A stretch of 64,000 bases of DNA from Rossellomorea vietnamensis (GCF_001305855.1 NZ_LIXZ01000009.1:62001-126000); one strand, 5' to 3'; positions 9,130-18,115 are shown, counted from the first letter of the stretch. The notes: generated by a model not told the origin, from the letters alone. A program made the numbers and translations.

Positions 9130-10203
9130 ATGAAACAAGATACGTTAGAGTTATTTAAGACATTGACTGAATTACAGGGAGCTCCAGGTAATGAGCATGC
9201 GGTTCGTGCATTCATGAAAGAACATTTATCCCGATACTCTGATGAAATCGTGCAAGATCGATTAGGAGGGGTATTCGGTGTGAGAAAAGGCAGCGAGCAG
9301 GATCCCGTTGTCATGGTTGCCGGGCATATGGATGAAGTGGGCTTCATGGTTACATCGATCACAGACAATGGGATGATCCGTTTTCAAACCCTTGGCGGCT
9401 GGTGGAGCCAGGTACTGCTCGCTCAGCGGGTCCAGATCATGACGGATAACGGACCGGTGACAGGTGTGATCGGAAGTATACCGCCTCACCTATTAGGGGA
9501 AGAGCAGCGCCGGAAACCGATGGACATCAAGAATATGCTCATTGATATCGGTGCGGATGATCGGGAAAATGCACGTGAAATCGGAATCAAACCAGGGCAG
9601 CAGATTGTACCGATCTGTCCGTTCACCCCAATGGCAAACGAGAAGAAGATCCTTGCCAAAGCCTGGGATAACCGCTATGGATGCGGATTATCCATTGAAT
9701 TATTAAAAGAGCTACAGGGCGTAACCCTCCCTAACACCCTATACTCCGGTGCGACGGTTCAGGAGGAAGTCGGACTGCGCGGTGCACAGACGGCTGCCAA
9801 TATGATAGATCCCGATATTTTCTTTGCCCTCGATGCAAGTCCTGCAAATGATATGTCAGGGGATAAGAATGAATTTGGTCAGCTTGGAAAAGGGGCGCTG
9901 TTACGCATACTTGACCGTTCCATGGTGACGCACAGGGGCATAAGGGAATTTGTACTGGATACAGCGGAGTCAAACGACATTCCGTATCAGTACTTTGTCT
10001 CTCAAGGCGGGACAGACGCCGGGAGAGTTCACATGTCCAATGAAGGAGTCCCGAGTGCGGTAGTGGGAATCTGTTCGAGATATATCCATACTCACGCGTC
10101 CATGATTCATGTAGATGATTATGCGGCTGCCAAAGAGCTGATCGTCAAGTTAGTGAAAGAGTGTGACCGCTCGACCATCGAGACCATTAAATCCAATGGA
10201 TGA
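9130..10203 (+). CDS. ytoP: M42 family glutamyl aminopeptidase / endoglucanase-type peptidase
   Basis: A 357-residue dinuclear zinc aminopeptidase of family M42. Metal-ligand regions are visible as [37 protein letters not shown] and SQGGTDAGR, in the order expected. These enzymes form large tetrahedral cytoplasmic complexes that trim peptides. AAGGGG precedes ATG 9130. The gene is monocistronic and ends at a terminator. It matches B. subtilis ytoP by position. Confidence 0.92.
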   Translation: MKQDTLELFKTLTELQGAPGNEHAVRAFMKEHLSRYSDEIVQDRLGGVFGVRKGSEQDPVVMVAGHMDEVGFMVTSITDNGMIRFQTLGGWWSQVLLAQRVQIMTDNGPVTGVIGSIPPHLLGEEQRRKPMDIKNMLIDIGADDRENAREIGIKPGQQIVPICPFTPMANEKKILAKAWDNRYGCGLSIELLKELQGVTLPNTLYSGATVQEEVGLRGAQTAANMIDPDIFFALDASPANDMSGDKNEFGQLGKGALLRILDRSMVTHRGIREFVLDTAESNDIPYQYFVSQGGTDAGRVHMSNEGVPSAVVGICSRYIHTHASMIHVDDYAAAKELIVKLVKECDRSTIETIKSNG

Positions 10204-10221
10204 TCACTACTAGAAAAATAG

Positions 10222-10264
10222 GAAAGGGCTGTCTCATTCAATACGAGTTGGGACAGCTTTTTTA
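10222..10264 (+). terminator. Terminator after ytoP
   Basis: AAAGGGCTGTCTCA and TGGGACAGCTTTTTT make the stem and T-run around an ATTCAATACGAGT loop. Confidence 0.8.
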
Positions 10265-10315
10265 TAGAGAGAAAAAAGGGCGATTGTCAGGCCTTTTAAG
10301 AAATGAGGTATGAAT

Positions 10316-10834
10316 TTGTTGAATATAGCAATCGGAACAACGAATCCTGCAAAGGTGCAAGCGATACAAAAGGCGTTCGGGGAGCAATACAATGAGGTTC
10401 AGTTCCAGTGCCTGAAAACCGAATCCCGTGTAAGTGAGCAGCCCATGACCGATCAGGAAACGATTGAAGGGGCATTAAACCGCGCCAAAAATGTTCTCAA
10501 GGAGACAGATAGTGACGTAGGGATCGGCCTTGAAGGGGGAGTTTCAGAATCCCTCTATGGCATGTTCGTCTGTAACTGGGGGGCGCTCGTCGACCGGCAG
10601 GGGAACGAAATCATCGGCGGCGGTGCCAGGATCTCCCTGCCTGCAGAGATCAGCCGGGAGTTAAAGAAGGGGAAAGAGCTTGGTCCCTTAATGGATGAGT
10701 ATACCCAGCGTACGGGAATCAGAAAGAAAGAAGGGGCCGTAGGGGTATTCACCAATGGACTCGTCACAAGAGAAACGATGTTCCATCACGTCGTTCAGCT
10801 CCTGCTTGGTCAGTGGCAATACCGGACGAAATAA
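10316..10834 (+). CDS. DUF84 family NTPase (inosine/xanthosine triphosphatase-like)
   Basis: A 172-residue protein with the start IAIGTTNPAKVQAI and the GIGLEGGV motif of the YjjX/DUF84 family, distant relatives of Maf/HAM1 house-cleaning pyrophosphatases that remove ITP and XTP. TTG at 10316 is chosen because ATGAGGT lies 6 bases upstream; ATG 10310 touches the same site. The rest of the family pattern (GAR...LP.E, then GPLMDEYT) is present. Substrate preference cannot be read from sequence alone. Confidence 0.85.
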   Translation: MLNIAIGTTNPAKVQAIQKAFGEQYNEVQFQCLKTESRVSEQPMTDQETIEGALNRAKNVLKETDSDVGIGLEGGVSESLYGMFVCNWGALVDRQGNEIIGGGARISLPAEISRELKKGKELGPLMDEYTQRTGIRKKEGAVGVFTNGLVTRETMFHHVVQLLLGQWQYRTK

Positions 10835-10955
10835 TCTGAAGTATAAATGTCCTTCAAAGGTACTTGGCCCATACCAAATTCACCGTTCCTTCATAGGATG
10901 GAGTATATCAGACTTTCTATTATCTGATAAATTCTTTCTAAGGAGGTTAGAATTT

Positions 10956-11270
10956 ATGGGATGCAACTATTGTAATGACCGAGTTGGAGGACGCCGGGAT
11001 GATCGTGATGATCGTGATGATCGTCGTCATGATCGTCGGGACGATCGCTTCTGTTGCGACTGGGATAAATTCCTGTTTGGGGACAGAAGAAGATGCAATT
11101 TGTTTGGGGCGAATGATGATCGCAGACGATGCGGATGCGGAAGAGACAATGTCAGAGGAGCAGAAGACCGGAACAGAGGCTGCAGAGGCAGAAGAGGCGA
11201 TGAAGACAACCATCGAAACTGCGGATGCAAAAGAAGACACAGAAACTGCTTGTGCAATCTATTCTGGTAA
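10956..11270 (+). CDS. Cysteine-, aspartate- and arginine-rich low-complexity protein, 104 aa
   Basis: A perfect ribosome site (AAGGAGGT at 10940-10947) precedes ATG 10956, and a strong terminator follows the stop. The protein opens with MGCNYCNDRVGGRR and then runs as DDR repeats (DDRDDRDDRRHDRRDDR), followed by CxC and CC pairs (FCCDWD, RRRCGCGRD, NCGCKRRH, NCLCNLFW). In total 12 cysteines fall in 104 residues. The composition recalls cysteine-rich spore coat or crust proteins of bacilli, but I recognise no family. The DDR part is encoded by repeated GATGATCGT units near 10999-11045, which open all frames; the ribosome site and the clean stop favour this frame. Confidence 0.65.
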   Translation: MGCNYCNDRVGGRRDDRDDRDDRRHDRRDDRFCCDWDKFLFGDRRRCNLFGANDDRRRCGCGRDNVRGAEDRNRGCRGRRGDEDNHRNCGCKRRHRNCLCNLFW

Positions 11271-11279
11271 AAAAGGATT

Positions 11280-11310
11280 GAACTCCGTTTTTAAACGGGG
11301 TTCTTTTTTG
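11280..11310 (+). terminator. Terminator after the Cys/Asp/Arg-rich gene
   Basis: GAACTCCGTTT and AAACGGGGTTC form the stem, followed by TTTTTT. Confidence 0.8.
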
Positions 11311-11319
11311 TACAAAACA

Positions 11320-11347
11320 AAAAACCCCCCTGAAATCATTCAGAGGG
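11320..11347 (-). terminator. Terminator of the dtpT gene
   Basis: On the minus strand CCCTCTGAA and TTCAGGGGG form a short stem followed by GTTTTTTG. Confidence 0.8.
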
Positions 11348-11356
11348 ATCGATCAA

Positions 11357-12850
11357 TTATTTTACACCTTTCATCGCCCGTTGAATCATAGGGGAGATGA
11401 GGAATAGGATAACAGCGAGCGCGATTGCCATTCCACCGATTGAACCAAAGTAAAGTGTTTCATTTTCAGGTGAATAGAAGCGGACAAGCTGTGCATTCAG
11501 AGCCTGTGCACCTGCAGAAGCCAGGAACCAGAGACTCATCGTTTGAGCTGAGAACGCTTCCGGGGCAAGCTTTGTTGTAGCTGACAGACCGACCGGTGAT
11601 AAGCAAAGTTCACCAAGAACAACGATGAAGTAACTTAGCACAAGCCATAATGGATTAACCAGTGAACCTTCTCCACCCATTTGTGCAGGCAGCAGGATCA
11701 CTAAGAAAGATAAACCGGCAAACAATAGACCGAATGAGAATTTCTTCGGAATGGATGGCTGACGGTCACCCAATTTCACCCACATCCATGCAAATACTGG
11801 AGCTAAAAGGATGATAAATAATGGGTTCAATGACTGGAACCATGCAGGAGAGATGGAAATCCCCATGAAATCAAGCTGTGTACGCTTGTCTGCATAAGCG
11901 GCAAGGATAGTTGAACCTTGTTCCTGGATCGACCAGAACATCACTGCTGAAATAAATAATGGAATATACGCTAATACTCTTGAACGTTCCGTTGCCGATG
12001 TTTTCGGACTATAGTACATCACAATAAAGTAGATGGTTGGAACGACGATACCAAAGATTCCGACAATATTGATGAATACGTCTAATGTAAATAAACCTGC
12101 AGGAATTGTAGTACCTAAGATAATTGCCAATGCGACTACGACTGCACCAACGATTAATCCGTATTTCTTCTTTTCGCGGGCATTAAGCGGGTTTGGAACA
12201 TATGTACCCGCAAGGCCAAGATTCTTTTTCTTCGTTAACATGAATACGACAAGACCTAAGAACATACCGATTGCGGCTACTGCGAATCCCCAGTGGAAAC
12301 CTTTCGATTCCATCAGGCTTCCTACGATCAGTGGAGCGATGAAAGCACCTAAGTTGATACCCATGTAGAAAATACTGAATGCCGCATCACGGCGGGTATC
12401 ATTTTCACTGTACATTTCACCTACAACAGTGGAAACATTCGGTTTTAATAAACCTGTTCCGATAACAATCAATACCATTGAAACAAAGAACAGAGATAAG
12501 CTCCCTGGAAATGATAAAGCAATGTGACCAAACATGATGAATATTCCACCGAAGAAGACGGCTTTCGACGTTCCGAATATCCTATCAGCCAGCCAGCCTC
12601 CGATGACCCCGGACATATACACGAGTGAACCATAAATGGACATGATGGCTAAAGCTGTACTTTCCTCTAGACCCAGACCACCTTTTGAAACTTCATAGTA
12701 CATGTAGAATACGAGGATGGCACGCATTCCATAATAGGAAAAGCGCTCCCAAAATTCCGTGAAGAATAAAGTGAATAATCCCTTTGGATGTCCGAAGAAT
12801 CCTTTTTGAGGGACACTATCCACAATTTTCTGTTTATTCATTGATGACAT
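11357..12850 (-). CDS. dtpT: POT family proton-coupled di-/tripeptide transporter
   Basis: A 497-residue membrane protein with about 14 hydrophobic segments. The N-terminal FTEFWERFSYYGMRAIL is the ExxER-type PTR2 signature, and the second signature is FYMGINLGAFIAPLIVG. Members import small peptides with protons. The ATG at 12850 has AGGGAGGT upstream. The gene is monocistronic, with its own sigma-A promoter and terminator. The family call is secure; peptide specificity is inferred from the family. Confidence 0.93.
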   Translation of the reverse strand: MSSMNKQKIVDSVPQKGFFGHPKGLFTLFFTEFWERFSYYGMRAILVFYMYYEVSKGGLGLEESTALAIMSIYGSLVYMSGVIGGWLADRIFGTSKAVFFGGIFIMFGHIALSFPGSLSLFFVSMVLIVIGTGLLKPNVSTVVGEMYSENDTRRDAAFSIFYMGINLGAFIAPLIVGSLMESKGFHWGFAVAAIGMFLGLVVFMLTKKKNLGLAGTYVPNPLNAREKKKYGLIVGAVVVALAIILGTTIPAGLFTLDVFINIVGIFGIVVPTIYFIVMYYSPKTSATERSRVLAYIPLFISAVMFWSIQEQGSTILAAYADKRTQLDFMGISISPAWFQSLNPLFIILLAPVFAWMWVKLGDRQPSIPKKFSFGLLFAGLSFLVILLPAQMGGEGSLVNPLWLVLSYFIVVLGELCLSPVGLSATTKLAPEAFSAQTMSLWFLASAGAQALNAQLVRFYSPENETLYFGSIGGMAIALAVILFLISPMIQRAMKGVK

Positions 12851-12876
12851 GTTACTACCTCCCTTATTCTTTTACT

Positions 12877-12905
12877 ATAATATTTTAATATTTTCTTAAA
12901 GTCAA
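12877..12905 (-). promoter_or_regulatory. Sigma-A promoter of dtpT
   Basis: On the minus strand TTGACT (12905-12900) and TATTAT (12882-12877) are separated by 17 bases. Confidence 0.7.
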
Positions 12906-13024
12906 AAAAAGTTTGCAAATGGTTAATTATAACATAAAATTTCTATAGATTGCTAATATTATATTATTTTTAAATAGTGAAAATAATTAGGTCTTTTGTT
13001 CCCGCCTTTTCATACATAAAAAGA

Positions 13025-13054
13025 GCCTTCAGCTTTGAAGCTGAAGGCTTTTTT
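13025..13054. terminator. Bidirectional hairpin downstream of ytoQ
   Basis: GCCTTCAGCTT (13025-13035) and AAGCTGAAGGC (13038-13048) form a near-perfect stem with A and T runs on both sides. It terminates ytoQ on the minus strand; dtpT points away. Confidence 0.8.
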
Positions 13055-13065
13055 GGGGAATGTCA

Positions 13066-13512
13066 TTATTCGGTGTCAAAAACGTAAGAAAGAGTCTTAA
13101 GTGCCTGGTCAATGGACGTTACTGTGACATTCGCCTTATTTGTAAGCTCTTTCAATGGGTGATGAAGTTTTTCCGGGCGAATGAGGATCAGGGGCTTTTG
13201 TAGGGTAATGGCCGTACTCGCGTCCATCGCCGTGTTCCATTGCTTATATTCTTCTCCGAATAAAGCAATCACCACATCGGATTTCTTCATAAGCAATTCC
13301 GTTCTGAAATTATTGATGGCAGAAGCAGCTTCATCCCGGAAAATCTTATTCGGCTGTTCACCGAGGATTTCTTCCCCGACCGAATCGGAACGGTCATGAT
13401 TTTCCATGGGACCGACGAACTGAAGGGGGAGTCTCAGGGCTTTTGCTTTCTCTTTTAATTCGTTCCTCCAGGAGCTATGTATCTCTCCGGCTAAATACAC
13501 GGTTAATTCCAT
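13066..13512 (-). CDS. ytoQ: YtoQ family protein
   Basis: A 148-residue protein starting MELTVYLAGEIHSSWR, with MENHDRSD and DAASAINN-like motifs and a VIALFGEEYKQWNTAMDAS segment. This matches the YtoQ family, which looks related to nucleoside 2-deoxyribosyltransferase folds. The function is not established. ATG 13512 follows AGGAAGGTGAT; an upstream in-frame ATG at 13644 would add a 44-residue unsupported leader. Confidence 0.85.
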   Translation of the reverse strand: MELTVYLAGEIHSSWRNELKEKAKALRLPLQFVGPMENHDRSDSVGEEILGEQPNKIFRDEAASAINNFRTELLMKKSDVVIALFGEEYKQWNTAMDASTAITLQKPLILIRPEKLHHPLKELTNKANVTVTSIDQALKTLSYVFDTE

Positions 13513-13683
13513 ACTGATCACCTTCCTATTTTTAGTCATCTTATCATAAATACCCTTTCGAAGGTAATTCAACCACCTTTCCCATGAAAAAGGTGGAATT
13601 TCTTTTTGGAAGGGTTGCCATCCGGGACTTTGTGAGGGTATCATAAGCGTAGGTCCTAAGTATGAAAGGGAGGGAAATCGAGG

Positions 13684-14187
13684 ATGAAAACCGCACCATC
13701 GATCATTTTCTTTATACTATTGCTTATTTTAGCAGGATGCAATACATCGATCGACCAGGAAAAAGAGGAGACGGCAGGCGTGGTGGAGGGAGCACTGAAC
13801 TCCAATGAGAAAGCCGGTGAAGACGCTGGGAACATCAGCTTTTATCTCCCGTTTGGTGCCAAGATAGAAAAAGAATCTCCTTATAATATCATTATTTCAA
13901 AAAGCTCCGATACGTTTATACTTTTCACGAACCCTCAAGAAGATAAGGATAGTGAACTTCTATATAAAATGGCTATTAATGACAAAGAGAGTCTTGTGAA
14001 GCATGGGACTTTTAAAGAAGACAACCGCTTAGGATATTATGTCATTAAGGAATTGCCGGATACAGAAGAATACGAACTTACTGTAGGAGTGGGCGGAACG
14101 AAAGTAACAACTCAGTCAGAAATGAAAGACTTGGCGGATAACGCGGAAATGATGATGAAAATCGCAGCTTCAGTCAAACACAACTAG
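13684..14187 (+). CDS. Putative lipoprotein of unknown function, 167 aa
   Basis: The N-terminus is a classic lipoprotein signal: MKTAPS, a hydrophobic run and lipobox LAGC at about residues 16-19. A short acidic linker and a compact domain with alternating beta-type and charged segments follow (SFYLPFGAKIEKES, YNIIISKSSDTFILF). GGAGGG precedes ATG 13684. It is monocistronic with a following terminator. It should be anchored to the outer face of the membrane. I do not recognise the domain. Confidence 0.8.
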   Translation: MKTAPSIIFFILLLILAGCNTSIDQEKEETAGVVEGALNSNEKAGEDAGNISFYLPFGAKIEKESPYNIIISKSSDTFILFTNPQEDKDSELLYKMAINDKESLVKHGTFKEDNRLGYYVIKELPDTEEYELTVGVGGTKVTTQSEMKDLADNAEMMMKIAASVKHN

Positions 14188-14196
14188 ATAGATATC

Positions 14197-14242
14197 GACC
14201 GGTTTTTTTCTGCGGGAGCAGGGAGGGGCCGGTCTTTTTTTA
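14197..14242 (+). terminator. Terminator after the lipoprotein gene
   Basis: GACCGG near 14197 pairs with CCGGTC before a run of seven T; the loop is long. Confidence 0.65.
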
Positions 14243-14368
14243 TGGGTTTAGAATAGATGAACAATAAGAAAATGAAAAGCTGATCATACTGAAGGGTAAA
14301 AATAATAGACAAATCAAACATGTGTCTTTACACTAGTAAAAGGAAAGGTATACAGAGGAGTGAGGGGC

Positions 14369-15400
14369 ATGAGAGGGTATTTAGAGAGAAAAGGCGTTAC
14401 GTTATCGGCGAAGACGTATTTTATAGATGCTTTAAGTTATATGGCACTGGGGTTGTTCAGCTCGTTGATCATTGGATTGATCATCAAGACAATCGGAGAG
14501 CAGCTTCCCCTTCCAGCAGGGTTAAGTGAATTCTTCATAGAGATGGGGACACTTGCCATCAGCTTGATGGGCCCGGCGATCGGTGTGGCGATTGCCTTTG
14601 GGCTTGGGGCACCGCCGCTGGTCATATTCGCTGCAGTGGTGACAGGGGCTGCGGGAGCCACCCTTGGAGGACCGGCGGGAGCGTATGTAGCGGCAGTCCT
14701 ATCCACAGAAATTGGAAAGCTGGTCAGTAAGACAACGAAAATAGATATTATCGTGACGCCATTTGTCATGATTTTTGCAGGATTCACGGTCGCTTACTTC
14801 ATCGGTCCCGGAATCGCAGACTTTATGAGTATGTTTGGAAGCTGGATCAGCTGGGCGACGGAGCAGAGACCGATCATCATGGGCATCCTTGTTGCGGCCC
14901 TCATGGGTCTTGCCCTGACTGCCCCGATTTCAAGTGCAGCCATTACGTTGATGCTTGATTTGAACGGGGTCGCTGCCGGTGCCGCCACGATTGGCTGCGC
15001 CGCTCAAATGGTTGGATTTGCCGTCATCAGTTATAGGGAGAACAGGGTGGGCGGATTATTCGCCCAGGGAATCGGGACTTCCATGTTACAAGTCCCGAAT
15101 ATCGTCCGAAATCCCCTTATCCTCATTCCCCCGAGTGTTGCAGGCATGATTCTCGCTCCCATCGGCACGACCGTTTGGCTGATGGAAAACAATGCAGCAG
15201 GAGCCGGTATGGGGACGAGCGGATTTGTCGGACAGATCATGACGTTTAAAACGATGGGATTCAGCTGGGATGTCACAATGAAAATCCTTCTGTTGCATTT
15301 TGTTGGACCTGCCTTCATAAGCCTGTTAATATCTGAATATATGCGTAAACTAGGTTGGATCAAACCCAACCAAATGACGATTGAAACAGGGGGCAAATAA
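14369..15400 (+). CDS. PTS EIIC-like membrane permease without partner EIIA/EIIB
   Basis: A 343-residue integral membrane protein with roughly 9-10 hydrophobic segments rich in glycine and alanine, such as ISLMGPAIGVAIAFGLGAP and VVTGAAGATLGGPAGAYVA. It looks like the PTS_EIIC_2 family, often annotated as a PTS sugar transporter IIC subunit. No EIIA or EIIB gene is near, so a normal phosphotransferase role is doubtful. ATG 14369 has AGAGGAGTG upstream. The thioredoxin-like ytpP begins 2 bases after this stop, so the two are translationally linked. The substrate is unknown. Confidence 0.75.
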   Translation: MRGYLERKGVTLSAKTYFIDALSYMALGLFSSLIIGLIIKTIGEQLPLPAGLSEFFIEMGTLAISLMGPAIGVAIAFGLGAPPLVIFAAVVTGAAGATLGGPAGAYVAAVLSTEIGKLVSKTTKIDIIVTPFVMIFAGFTVAYFIGPGIADFMSMFGSWISWATEQRPIIMGILVAALMGLALTAPISSAAITLMLDLNGVAAGAATIGCAAQMVGFAVISYRENRVGGLFAQGIGTSMLQVPNIVRNPLILIPPSVAGMILAPIGTTVWLMENNAAGAGMGTSGFVGQIMTFKTMGFSWDVTMKILLLHFVGPAFISLLISEYMRKLGWIKPNQMTIETGGK

Positions 15401-15401
15401 A

Positions 15402-15719
15402 ATGCGTAAACTTGAATCAGTGGAAGAATTCCACCAGTTGAAAGAAAGCGGGAAGCATGTATTCATGTTTTCAGCCGACTGGTGTCCGGATTGCCGAATC
15501 ATCGAACCGATCCTGCCGGAAATCGAAAGTGAGTACGGAGACTATACATTCTTATATGTAGATAGAGATCAATTCATTGACCTGTGCATTGAGCTTGATA
15601 TCTTCGGAATCCCGAGCTTCATCGCCTACGGAGACGGCCGTGAACTTGGACGCTTCGTAAGCAAAGACCGGAAATCAAAAGAACAAATCGAGGACTTCAT
15701 GAACTCATTAGCTTCATAA
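15402..15719 (+). CDS. ytpP: Thioredoxin-like protein YtpP
   Basis: A 105-residue thioredoxin fold protein with the active site WCPDC (C-x-x-C with Pro-Asp in the middle, in place of the Gly-Pro of thioredoxin) and the cis-proline loop FGIPSF. It should act as a cytoplasmic thiol-disulfide reductase or reactive thiol protein. ATG 15402 is only 2 bases after the EIIC-like stop, and its ribosome site (ACAGGGGGC) lies inside that gene. An earlier in-frame ATG at 15381 would lie within the upstream gene. It matches B. subtilis ytpP by position. Confidence 0.9.
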   Translation: MRKLESVEEFHQLKESGKHVFMFSADWCPDCRIIEPILPEIESEYGDYTFLYVDRDQFIDLCIELDIFGIPSFIAYGDGRELGRFVSKDRKSKEQIEDFMNSLAS

Positions 15720-15729
15720 CTAACAGCAG

Positions 15730-15765
15730 AGGGGATCTCCTGAAAAACGGGATCCCTTTTCTTTT
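15730..15765 (+). terminator. Terminator after ytpP
   Basis: AGGGGATC and GATCCCTTTT form a stem with a 13-base loop, followed by a T-rich tail. Confidence 0.75.
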
Positions 15766-15942
15766 TCCCCAAAACAAAAGGTTCCTTTTGTAATCTCGCC
15801 ATTTTCATGTAAAATGTTATAAGTGAATCATCTATCGAGAGAGGGAAGAGGTCGATTACTTTCCATTAAAAGGACGGTCTTTTTGCTTTCCGGGATTTAG
15901 TACAAAAGAATAGTGAGTTTGGTTTTATTTAGATTTTATAAA

Positions 15943-16194
15943 GTTGATTGAAGCGGAAGGTGCTCGACTCCGACGGGAATAGCGGGAAAGCCTGAAAAGC
16001 GGAGGTGGCTTGCTCAGCCCCGACAAGCATAAGATGAATGGGCTAAGAAGGCGTTCTTTTGCCTTCTTGGACCATTTAGCTTATGACCTCGAGGGGCTAG
16101 CCACCGTAGCTGGATCTTGAGACCCCGCAGGGCAATGCCCGAGGAGGCTCAACTCACGCCCCGCGGAAAGCGAGCACCTGCAGCGGAAATCAAC
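15943..16194 (+). repeat. Dispersed quasi-palindromic repeat, copy 1, carrying an internal insertion
   Basis: Outer arms GTTGATT (15943-15949) and AATCAAC (16188-16194) enclose the same GCGGAAGGTGCTCGACTC and CGCGGAAAGCGAGCACCTGC blocks as the three other copies. Compared with the copy at 17828-17954, about 126 extra bases (15991-16116) sit between GGGAAAG and TTGAGACCCC. It fills most of the 542-base gap between ytpP and ytpQ, in the same orientation as both genes. No gene is supported in this gap. Confidence 0.85.
15991..16116 (+). repeat. Second hairpin element nested inside repeat copy 1
   Basis: The insert contains its own long imperfect stem: GGTGGCT (16004-16010) with AGCCACC (16099-16105), CATAAG with CTTATG, and a terminal AGAAGGC/GCCTTCT hairpin (16046-16052 and 16061-16067). 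Its sequence is unrelated to the host repeat and looks like another interspersed element. Confidence 0.7.
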
Positions 16195-16261
16195 AACCAC
16201 TCTCTACTGTAAAATATATTTTAGAAAAAAGTCTAAATATAAGAATAAAGGAGGATCAGAT

Positions 16262-17071
16262 TTGGACATTAAAAAGCTAAAAAGTATACTCCAGGAACGA
16301 TTAGAGAAACCAAATCGTACGTTTACATATGATCGGGATAAAGATTCACTACGAATTGAAAACACCACTACGAAAAAAGGGATCACCGTCGCCCTGCCGC
16401 CGATCGTATCAAAATGGAAAGAAAATAATAAATCCATCATTGATGAAGTGGTTTATTACGTAGAAGAAGCGTTAAATGTCATGGGAACCGAAGCGGATCT
16501 TGCTAGTAAACAGAAGAAGGTCTTTCCTGTCATCCGTTCCACCTCTTTTGCAACAGAATCCAATGACGGGGTTGCCCTCGTCACAGACGACCATACAGCT
16601 GAAACGCGTATCTACTATGCTGTTGATTTAGGGAAAACCTACCGATTGTTGGATGAAAACATGCTGAAGGCTGAAGGATGGACTCATGAGCAAATGAAGG
16701 AGACTGCCCTTTTCAATGTCAGAAGCCTGTCAACAGACATGAAGAAGGATGAAGTAGCGGGGAACATCTTCTATTTTCTGAACAATAATGATGGATACGA
16801 TGCCAGCCGCATCTTGAATGACGCCTTCTTAAAACAAGTAAGCAAGGATGTGCAGGGTGAGATGACGGTATCGGTCCCCCATCAGGATGTATTAGTCATC
16901 GGGGATATCCGCAATGAAACGGGCTATGACGTCCTTGCCCAGATGACGATGAGTTTCTTTACGACAGGAAATGTACCGATTACAGCATTATCCTTTGTAT
17001 ATGAAGAAGGGGAACTCGAACCGATCTTCATTTTGGCAAAAAATCGCAAAAAGGAAAGGGAGAAAAAATGA
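16262..17071 (+). CDS. ytpQ: DUF1444 family protein YtpQ
   Basis: A 269-residue soluble protein beginning [16 protein letters not shown] at 16262 is the start: AAAGGAGG ends 8 bases upstream and no ATG is available nearby. It contains [12 protein letters not shown] and [18 protein letters not shown] motifs that fit the DUF1444 family, which has no proven function. Its TGA overlaps the start of ytpR (AAATGATGA), so the two genes are translationally coupled, as in B. subtilis. Confidence 0.88.
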   Translation: MDIKKLKSILQERLEKPNRTFTYDRDKDSLRIENTTTKKGITVALPPIVSKWKENNKSIIDEVVYYVEEALNVMGTEADLASKQKKVFPVIRSTSFATESNDGVALVTDDHTAETRIYYAVDLGKTYRLLDENMLKAEGWTHEQMKETALFNVRSLSTDMKKDEVAGNIFYFLNNNDGYDASRILNDAFLKQVSKDVQGEMTVSVPHQDVLVIGDIRNETGYDVLAQMTMSFFTTGNVPITALSFVYEEGELEPIFILAKNRKKEREKK

Positions 17072-17676
17072 TGAACGTATTTTATAACTTGGAAGGCATT
17101 GGTGATACCCTGATCGTTACACTGGATCCGGGCTTTGAAGGAGAAGTTCAACACGAAAGAAAAGAAGACGCAGCACGTTTATACGATGAGAAAACAGGGA
17201 AAACACTCGGCTATAACCTATTCCATGCATCTAAGTATATAAGTGTAAGTGAAGTGGGACCTGTCGAAATGAATGATGAGAAGCTCCAATTGATCAATGA
17301 AGCCATCAAGAAGAACGGTTTCGATGAAGTATTGGAAGCAGACTTTTCTCCAAAGTTCGTGGTAGGCTATGTGTCAGAAAAAGAAAAGCATCCGAATGCG
17401 GACAAGCTAAACATTTGTACCGTGGATGTCGGGGAAGAAACCCTGCAAATCGTCTGTGGTGCACCTAACGTTGACAAAGGGCAAAAAGTCGTTGTCGCGA
17501 AAGTGGGAGCAGTCATGCCAAGCGGAATGGTCATCAAGGATGCAGAACTCCGCGGAGTCGCATCATCAGGCATGATCTGCTCTGCCAAAGAACTTTCCCT
17601 TCCCGACGCACCACAAGAAAAGGGTATCCTCGTCCTTGAAGACACCTACCAAGTAGGTCAACCCTTCACAGCATAA
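17068..17676 (+). CDS. ytpR: YtpR, tRNA-binding (EMAP II/PheT-N type) domain protein
   Basis: A 202-residue protein. Its C-terminal half is the OB-fold tRNA-binding domain seen at the N-terminus of phenylalanyl-tRNA synthetase beta chains: [20 protein letters not shown], then [22 protein letters not shown] and [11 protein letters not shown]. The N-terminal 90 residues form a DUF4479-type domain. It probably binds tRNA or structured RNA in the cytoplasm. Two adjacent ATG codons (17068, 17071) could start it; the first overlaps the ytpQ stop. Confidence 0.92.
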   Translation: MMNVFYNLEGIGDTLIVTLDPGFEGEVQHERKEDAARLYDEKTGKTLGYNLFHASKYISVSEVGPVEMNDEKLQLINEAIKKNGFDEVLEADFSPKFVVGYVSEKEKHPNADKLNICTVDVGEETLQIVCGAPNVDKGQKVVVAKVGAVMPSGMVIKDAELRGVASSGMICSAKELSLPDAPQEKGILVLEDTYQVGQPFTA

Positions 17677-17682
17677 AAACAT

Positions 17683-17718
17683 ATACCTGGGTCCGGAGTG
17701 TGGGCTCAGGTATTTTTG
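17683..17718 (+). terminator. Terminator after ytpR
   Basis: ATACCTG (17683-17689) and CAGGTAT (17707-17713) form a stem followed by TTTTG. Confidence 0.75.
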
Positions 17719-17827
17719 TTTATTTTTCAGTTTACTTTGTGAATGAATAAGGTGGAAATATTCAGATGATAACGACGGGTTATTGGATTTTTTACAGGTT
17801 TCTAAGGTTTTAACCGATAATTCGTAA

Positions 17828-17954
17828 GTTGATTGAAGCGGAAGGTGCTCGACTCCTGCGGGAATAGCGGGAAAGTTGAGACCCCACAGGGCTTTAGCCC
17901 GAGGAGGCTCAACTCACGCCCCGCGGAAAGCGAGCACCTGCAGCGGAAATCAAC
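17828..17954 (+). repeat. Dispersed quasi-palindromic repeat, copy 2
   Basis: Arms GTTGATT and AATCAAC bound a 127-base unit with the GTGCTCG/CGAGCAC inner stem. It resembles copy 1 most closely (GGGAATAGCGGGAAAG and AACTCACGCC are shared by these two only). It lies between ytpR and sftA; the rest of that 418-base gap holds the ytpR terminator and the sftA promoter region. Confidence 0.85.
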
Positions 17955-18115
17955 CAGCACACACTCATGTGACGAAACTACGTATTACATTCTCTTTACA
18001 CCTATGTTTATTTCGACACAATCCTTTAACAATTCTCTAATTCTATCGAAATGACTCGAATTTTTCTCTTTACCTGATAAAATAAATAGTAAGTATGAAA
18101 GAAAGAGTGATGTTT

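Noticed and set aside
10975-11391. Alternative + strand frame over the DDR repeats
   Set aside because: It lacks a ribosome site, runs through the terminator, and arises because the 9-base repeat opens all frames.
17833-18054. Open frame of 73 codons across repeat copy 2, with a similar frame (61806-62033) across copy 4
   Set aside because: Both frames come from the repeat sequence itself, lack ribosome sites and have no recognisable protein features.
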